From assembly GCA_947629145.1 (NCBI GenBank), contig CANRCQ010000006.1:1-38956 (forward strand): a stretch of 38,956 nucleotides of DNA. Direction: 5' to 3'. This stretch comes from an uncultured Clostridia bacterium (lineage in GTDB: Bacteria; Bacillota; Clostridia; Christensenellales; UBA1242). Each line of letters opens with the position of its first letter. Position 1 is the stretch's first letter. Under the pieces are notes generated by a model, which was not told the origin of the DNA, did not search any database, and worked only from the letters and a program-made list of their open reading frames with translations. The position numbers and the translations under genes are program-made. Shown one piece after another: positions 33,191 to 38,956 of this stretch.

Positions 33191-34436
33191 TTTCTGTCCT
33201 TTTAATCTCCGCACCCAAAACAGCAAATTTTTCTTCGATTGCTTCATATCCACGGTCGATAAGTTCCACACCGCTTAAACTTGTATAGCCTTCCGCCTTC
33301 AATCCCGCAATGACAAGTGCCGCCCCACACCTTAGGTCACACACACACACATCCGCTCCAAAAAGTTTCTCAACCCCAACAATGCAAGCAAGATTGGAAT
33401 TGATTGTAATGTCCGCACCCATTTTTTTAAGTTCAAAAGCCGTGCCAAAACGATTTTCAAACAAATTTTCTTGCAAAACACAAACTCCCTGGCTTATGCT
33501 TTGAAGCACCATCATTTGCGGCTGCAAGTCGGTTGGAAAAGCCGGATAAGGCAAAGTTTTTATTTTCTCAATCGAAGAAGGCCTTTTGTTTGCTTTCACT
33601 CTTATTCTATCACTAAACACATCCAAGTTGCAAGCGGATTTTAAAAAAGACAGCAAACTTTCGTTGTGTTTTGCAAGTGCATTCTTTACAAGCACATCTC
33701 CGCCGCAAGTTGCCACTGCAAGAAGATAAGTTCCGGCCACAATCCTGTCTGGCATAACAGTGTAATTTACTCCGTGCAAACTTTCCACCCCAACAATTTC
33801 AATTTTGTCACTTCCAGCGCCACGCACATTCGCCCCACAGGCATTTAAAAAGTTTGCAAGGTCAACAATTTCAGGCTCTTTTGCGGCATTTTTGATTACA
33901 GTCACACCCTTTAATAAAATTCCGCACATCATAAGGCTTTCCGTTGCACCCACACTAGGAAAATCCAAAAACACTTCGCCAGAATGCAAATTCTCGCCGA
34001 AACAATAGATATAGCCGTGTTTTTCAACAATTCTCACACCAAGTGCCTTAAAACTTTTGATATGTATATCTATTGGGCGCGCGCCAATGTTGCATCCACC
34101 AGGATAGGCAATAACAGCGCTTCGAAATCTCCCCAAAAGCGCCCCTAAAATAAAGATTGACGCACGGACTTTTTGTGTAAGGTCATGTGTGATTTTTGCA
34201 TTTTCAATGTGTTTTGTATCTATGTAAAGTTCTCGCCCCAAAAGAACACTTTTTATATTTAAAAGCCCCAAAATCTCGCGCATACAGTCAAGGTCAGTCA
34301 AGTTGACATAGTTTGTAAAACAACACTCTCCATCCAATAGAACTGTGCTTGCCAAAATCGGCAGGAATGCATTTTTAGATGCATCAACCTCAATCTCTCC
34401 GGAAAGTGTGCAGCCACCGTTAATTAAAAGTTTCAT
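33183..34436 (-). CDS. murA: UDP-N-acetylglucosamine 1-carboxyvinyltransferase
   Basis: GGCTLSGEIEVDASKNAFLPILAS...YPGGCNIGARPIDIHIKSFKALG...PAFPTDLQPQ...ENRFGTAFELKKMGAD. Confidence 0.95.
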   Translation of the reverse strand: MKLLINGGCTLSGEIEVDASKNAFLPILASTVLLDGECCFTNYVNLTDLDCMREILGLLNIKSVLLGRELYIDTKHIENAKITHDLTQKVRASIFILGALLGRFRSAVIAYPGGCNIGARPIDIHIKSFKALGVRIVEKHGYIYCFGENLHSGEVFLDFPSVGATESLMMCGILLKGVTVIKNAAKEPEIVDLANFLNACGANVRGAGSDKIEIVGVESLHGVNYTVMPDRIVAGTYLLAVATCGGDVLVKNALAKHNESLLSFLKSACNLDVFSDRIRVKANKRPSSIEKIKTLPYPAFPTDLQPQMMVLQSISQGVCVLQENLFENRFGTAFELKKMGADITINSNLACIVGVEKLFGADVCVCDLRCGAALVIAGLKAEGYTSLSGVELIDRGYEAIEEKFAVLGAEIKRTEIE

Positions 34437-34458
34437 ATTCTAGTATATGAAAATGTTT

Positions 34459-35565
34459 TTATTTGTTTTCTTTCTTTTTAGACTGACGTGAAACAGAGAT
34501 TGCAACTCCAACACCAGCCATAAACACCATAACCGAAGTTCCGCCACTTGAAATAAACGGCAGTGGCAAGCCAGTTGGCGGAATGCTGCCAGTGACAACT
34601 GCAATGTTTAAAAGAAGTTGCACGCCGATTACAAGAGCCACTCCGCACGAAAGCAGACAGCCAAATCTGTCCTTTGCATTAAGTCCAATTTTAAACAGCA
34701 AAAAAATTAAAACAAAATAAGCACAAAGCAAAATAACACAGCCAAAAAATCCCAATTCTTCGCCGATTATGGAAAAGATAAAGTCACTTTCAGCAAACGG
34801 CAAAAACAGAAATTTTTGTCTGCTTTGAAAAAGTCCAACTCCCAAAAGCCCACCATTTCCAAGTGCATAAAGGGATTGAATAAGTTGAAACCCTTCGCCC
34901 TGTGGAGTAGCCCATGGATTTAAAAAGGCAAACAATCGTTTAAGTCTGTAAGGCTCTGCCAAAATCAAAATTGGCACTGCGGCAGCCGCCACAGAAGAAA
35001 AAATTATTGTGTGTTTTCTTGTCATTCCGCCAATTATAAGCATAAAGAAAGTGACAAATGCCAAACACATCGTCACACTCATGCTAGGCTCGATTATCAC
35101 CAAAAGACAAAGCATTCCAGCAACCATAAGTGGCGGAATAAGTGCCTTAAAAGATTTAATCTTGTCGTGTTGTTTTGAAAGATAGCACGCCATAAAAATG
35201 ACAAGCGCAAATTTTGCAATTTCACTTGGCTGAATGGAAACTCCCAAAATTCTCACCCATCTGTTTGCCCCATAACTTTGCACACCGAAAAAAGGCACAA
35301 ACACCAACACCAAAAGCCCCACACTCACAAGCAAAATCACATATTTCAACTTGTCCAAAATGTGATAGTCGATAAACGCTAAGAAGGTCATAGCACAAAT
35401 CCCAAGCACAACTCCAAAGATTTGTTTAAAAAGAAAAAAATATTGATTGTGATAGTGATATGCGGCGGAATAACAACTTGCACTGTAAACCATCACGCAG
35501 CCAAACACGGCAAGCGCAACAGTAATTACAAAAACCCACATTTCTGTGCTTGAAAATTTCTTCAT
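34459..35565 (-). CDS. ftsW: SEDS-family FtsW/SpoVE-like glycosyltransferase
   Basis: Multi-TM; 'GANRWVRILGVSIQPSEIAK', 'LPFAESDFIFSIIGEELGFFG', 'TGLPLPFISSGGTS'. Confidence 0.93.
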   Translation of the reverse strand: MKKFSSTEMWVFVITVALAVFGCVMVYSASCYSAAYHYHNQYFFLFKQIFGVVLGICAMTFLAFIDYHILDKLKYVILLVSVGLLVLVFVPFFGVQSYGANRWVRILGVSIQPSEIAKFALVIFMACYLSKQHDKIKSFKALIPPLMVAGMLCLLVIIEPSMSVTMCLAFVTFFMLIIGGMTRKHTIIFSSVAAAAVPILILAEPYRLKRLFAFLNPWATPQGEGFQLIQSLYALGNGGLLGVGLFQSRQKFLFLPFAESDFIFSIIGEELGFFGCVILLCAYFVLIFLLFKIGLNAKDRFGCLLSCGVALVIGVQLLLNIAVVTGSIPPTGLPLPFISSGGTSVMVFMAGVGVAISVSRQSKKKENK

Positions 35566-36854
35566 TCCCTAATTCCTAAAACAAGATTTTTAAACACATC
35601 GCCGCGCTGCGCATAACTTGAAAATTCATCAAAACTTGCACACGCCGGAGAAAGAATGACAAAGTCGCCTTCCACTGCATTTTGTTTGCAATACAAAACC
35701 GCATCTGCAAACTTTTCAAACCTTGTTGCACTTACATTATATTTTTGTGCGCACTTTAAAATATTCTCTCCGTCTGCTCCAAAGCAGACAACTTCTTTAA
35801 AAGAAAAGTTTGAAAAAATTTCGTCATATTCAATCTCTTTTCCAAGCCCACCAAGCAAAAGAAAAATACTCTCTTTTTTAAAAGCCAAAACACATGCAAC
35901 AGTGGATGCAACATTTGTGGCTTTGCTGTCATCAACAAAAGTGACACCTTCAATTTTGCCAACAAACTCCATGCGATGAGATGCTGGCGAAAAGTTTCTC
36001 ACGGCATATGAAAAATTTTCATTCGACACCTTAAAGTGCGAACAAATTGCCACACTTGCAAGCACATTTTCCAAATTTTTCTCTCCTAAAAGTTTTATGT
36101 CATTCACACTTAAAACACTTCGTTTATTGATAAAAATTTGATTATTTTTCAAAAAAACACCTTTTTTTAGCGTTTTTTTTGAAAAAAATTGATATTTTTT
36201 ATGCAAAATCATTTTTTTGCACTCTTCATCATCTAAATTCAAAATTAAGAAATCTCTGCCTTTTTGCCTTTGGCAAATCTTTGCTTTCACACTTTTATAT
36301 TCTTCAAAACTGCCGTGTCTGTCTAAGTGGTCAGGCTTGATGTTTAAAATGCAAGCAATGTTGGGGCGAAAAAATTTGCTTGTTTCAAGTTGAAAATTTG
36401 ACACTTCACAAACCACAACACAGTCCTTTGTTGTGCGCGTGCAAACAGACGAAAATGGCAATCCAATGTTTCCGCATAAGAAAGTTTTAAACCCTGCTTC
36501 TTTCAAAATTTTTGCAGTGAGCATACTGACTGTTGTCTTGCCATTTGTCCCTGTTATGCCAATAATTTTCCCCTTACTTTGAAGATAGGCAAAGTCAAGT
36601 TCGCTTAAAACAAGTTTGTTTTTTTCTTTAAGTTTTTCAAGCAAACTGTTGCCTTTCACTTTAATGCCAGGACTGACAACAACAATGTCATAGGTGTGTT
36701 CAAGCGGATGCCTTTCAAAGCCAACATAATCATAAAAATTGAGATTGTCGTCATAAAAACTTACGTGCGCACCCTTTGAAACGCAAAGTTTAATGACGGC
36801 TCGTCCGCTTTCGCCAAGCCCTAAAACTAAAATTTTTTTATTTTTTAATCTCAT
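35562..36854 (-). CDS. murD: UDP-N-acetylmuramoylalanine--D-glutamate ligase
   Basis: VLGLGESGRAV...GIKVKGN...IIGITGTNGKTTVSMLTAKIL...ILNIKPDHLDRH...FVDDSKATN. Confidence 0.95.
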   Translation of the reverse strand: MRLKNKKILVLGLGESGRAVIKLCVSKGAHVSFYDDNLNFYDYVGFERHPLEHTYDIVVVSPGIKVKGNSLLEKLKEKNKLVLSELDFAYLQSKGKIIGITGTNGKTTVSMLTAKILKEAGFKTFLCGNIGLPFSSVCTRTTKDCVVVCEVSNFQLETSKFFRPNIACILNIKPDHLDRHGSFEEYKSVKAKICQRQKGRDFLILNLDDEECKKMILHKKYQFFSKKTLKKGVFLKNNQIFINKRSVLSVNDIKLLGEKNLENVLASVAICSHFKVSNENFSYAVRNFSPASHRMEFVGKIEGVTFVDDSKATNVASTVACVLAFKKESIFLLLGGLGKEIEYDEIFSNFSFKEVVCFGADGENILKCAQKYNVSATRFEKFADAVLYCKQNAVEGDFVILSPACASFDEFSSYAQRGDVFKNLVLGIRE

Positions 36855-36863
36855 AAACTCCCT

Positions 36864-37826
36864 TTAAACAAGGCTCAAAAAAGTGGCAAGTGTCGCAATA
36901 GATAAAGCCGTTGTCACAACTATATATACGACAACGATTCTGTTTTCATGCACACCTTTTTTTTCAAAGTGGTGGTGGAGTGGGGTCATTAAAAACACAC
37001 GTTTTTTTGTTCGTTTATAGTGCAAAACTTGAATGATAACCGAAACTGCCGACAACACAAACATAAAGCCCATGATTGGAAGAAGCAGTTCTTGTCCACT
37101 TAAAACAGCAGTGCAAGCGATAAAGCCCCCAAGTGCAAGTGAGCCAGTGTCGCCCATAAAGATTTTTGCAGGGAAGCAGTTGCACATCAAATACCCCAAA
37201 AGTCCGCCGCAAAGCCCAAAACAGAGCATTGCCATGTTCTGCATCTGTAAGCCCCCAAGGCAAGCCAAAATCACGCCAAAAACTAAGATGTAAACAAAAC
37301 TCACACCCCCAGCAAGTCCATCCAGCCCATCAGTGAGATTTACACTGTTGGTGGTTGCCACCAGCACCAAAATGACAAAAGGAATAATCCAAAAATCGAT
37401 GTCAAAAGTTAAATTAAAAAAACTTAGGCTTGTCCGCCCAGACAGATAAACAAAAATTGACACAATAAGCGCTATTCCAACTTGTCCAACAATTTTTTGA
37501 TAGGGTTTCAGCCCTGCATTTTGAAGATAATGCACCTTTATAAAATCGTCTAAAAATCCCAAAAGCGCATAAGAAAAAGTGACAATAATTGCGAAAATTG
37601 CAAGTGTTTTTTCGCTTTCAAACAGAAAGAAACTTGCAAAAATAAGTGTCAACAGAAAGATAATTCCGCCCATAGTTGGTGTGCCTTGTTTTGAAGCATG
37701 CTTGTCCACATAATGCAAAATGCTTTGTGTCGCCTTCATTTTTTTGCAAAGCCACAAAACAAGCGGAGATATAATTGTGGAAAAAAGCAGACAAAAAAGT
37801 CCGCATATCAAAAATTTAACAACCAT
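36864..37826 (-). CDS. mraY: phospho-N-acetylmuramoyl-pentapeptide transferase
   Basis: 'HASKQGTPTMGGIIFLL', 'NSVNLTDGLDGLAGG', 'FMGDTGSLALGG', 'TPLHHHFEKKG'. Confidence 0.96.
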   Translation of the reverse strand: MVVKFLICGLFCLLFSTIISPLVLWLCKKMKATQSILHYVDKHASKQGTPTMGGIIFLLTLIFASFFLFESEKTLAIFAIIVTFSYALLGFLDDFIKVHYLQNAGLKPYQKIVGQVGIALIVSIFVYLSGRTSLSFFNLTFDIDFWIIPFVILVLVATTNSVNLTDGLDGLAGGVSFVYILVFGVILACLGGLQMQNMAMLCFGLCGGLLGYLMCNCFPAKIFMGDTGSLALGGFIACTAVLSGQELLLPIMGFMFVLSAVSVIIQVLHYKRTKKRVFLMTPLHHHFEKKGVHENRIVVVYIVVTTALSIATLATFLSLV

Positions 37827-38956
37827 AGAATTTGTCCTTTTTTATTTTTGGTTTAAATATGTTGTAAACTGCATCAAAATCGTTGTAAGGGTGTTTCACT
37901 CCCTGAATTTCCTGATATTTCTCTGCGCCCTTTCCTGCCACAACAATTATGTCTTTTTCTTTCGCAAGTGCAAGCATTTTTTCAATCGCCTTTTGCCTGT
38001 CTTTTTCAACAAAATGAGTTTTTCTCATGCCCTTTTCGATTTCTTTAATAATTTCCGCCGGTTTTTCAAATCGTGGATTGTCGTCTGTAAGGCAAACATA
38101 GTCCGCATTTTCTTCTGCGATTTTGCCCATTTTGTGCCGTTTGTCCTTGTCACGATTTCCGCCGCACCCAAACACAACAAACACCTTGCCATCAGTAAGT
38201 TTTCTTGCCGTTTGCAAAACTTTTTCAAGCCCATCCGGAGTGTGCGCATAGTCAATCACGACATATTTGCCGTCAAGATTTATCACATTAAAACGCCCTT
38301 CAACCGGACTTATGAAATTCAGTCCCCTTTTAAGCGCTTCTGCATTAAGCCCAAGTTTTTGACAAACACAAAGCGCCGCCAAAGAGTTGTAAATATTGTA
38401 ATCGCCAATTAGGTTTGTTTTAATTTCCACAATTTCATCATTTATGTTTGCAACAAATCTGCTTCCATTTAAACTGCAAAACACATCAATCGCAAATGCA
38501 TCGCAAGGGTTTTCAATTCCATATGTCGTCACAGGGATGTCAAGTTTTTGCGCAATTTCAAAGCAGCATGCATCATCCGTGCATATCACGGCGCTTTTCA
38601 CATTTTCAAAAAACTTTTCCTTTGCATTTTGATAGTTTTTCATCGTTCTAAAATAATCCAAATGGTCTTGCGTGATGTTCGTCAAAACTCCAATGTCAAA
38701 GTTTATTCCATGAATGCGGTCTTGGTCAACTGCGTGTGCGGACACTTCCATGACAACAAATTCAACACCTACATTATGCATTTTTTTGAAAGTTTCATGC
38801 AAAAAATCCGCATCTGGAGTTGTGAGCGGACACTCTTCCCTTTTGCCATCATAATAAACTCCGTTTGTGCCAATCAATCCCACTTTATGCCCATTGCGAG
38901 AAAGCATCTGTGCAATGATGTAAGATGTTGTTGTTTTTCCGTTTGTCCCTGTAACC
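37816..38956 (-). CDS. murE: UDP-N-acetylmuramyl-tripeptide synthetase, 5' end outside the window
   Basis: Frame continues past the ORF-track Met to VTGTNGKTTTSYIIAQ at the window edge; 'GLIGTNGVYYDG', 'VVMEVSAHAVDQDRI', 'DDNPRFEKP' (DNPR, mDAP-type). Confidence 0.94.
   Translation of the reverse strand, partial: VTGTNGKTTTSYIIAQMLSRNGHKVGLIGTNGVYYDGKREECPLTTPDADFLHETFKKMHNVGVEFVVMEVSAHAVDQDRIHGINFDIGVLTNITQDHLDYFRTMKNYQNAKEKFFENVKSAVICTDDACCFEIAQKLDIPVTTYGIENPCDAFAIDVFCSLNGSRFVANINDEIVEIKTNLIGDYNIYNSLAALCVCQKLGLNAEALKRGLNFISPVEGRFNVINLDGKYVVIDYAHTPDGLEKVLQTARKLTDGKVFVVFGCGGNRDKDKRHKMGKIAEENADYVCLTDDNPRFEKPAEIIKEIEKGMRKTHFVEKDRQKAIEKMLALAKEKDIIVVAGKGAEKYQEIQGVKHPYNDFDAVYNIFKPKIKKDKFYGC

Overview
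The window is an AT-rich Firmicutes/Clostridia-like chromosomal segment; taxonomy is inferred from a gpr-like gene next to rpsT, a dcw cluster with mDAP-type MurE, and LRR/M60 surface proteins. Core genes: alkD-like, murI, gpr, rpsT, ung, tyrS, rmuC-like, a short alaS, U32 peptidase, pnuC-like, tsaD, prfB with its programmed frameshift, and ftsQ-murA-ftsW-murD-mraY-murE. The central part (about 12-22 kb) is accessory: three tRNAs (Gly, Cys, Leu), a duplicated tRNA-Gly 3' half, structured repeats, an immunity-like small-gene operon, a transglutaminase-like protein, a subtilase-like protein and an ABC-F ATPase. The strongest candidates for something new are: (1) a complete leader-peptide attenuator upstream of tyrS on the minus strand, with peptide MKKLFANTSYYYYYI containing five consecutive Tyr codons, mutually exclusive 1:2, 2:3 and 3:4 stems, tandem terminators and a second small ORF; (2) a yybP-ykoY (Mn2+) riboswitch with an overlapping terminator, controlling an uncharacterised lipoprotein and membrane-protein pair instead of a recognisable Mn exporter; (3) a tRNA-adjacent repeat family with stems that differ in sequence but keep their pairing. 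All calls come from reading the sequence; no searches or folding programs were run.
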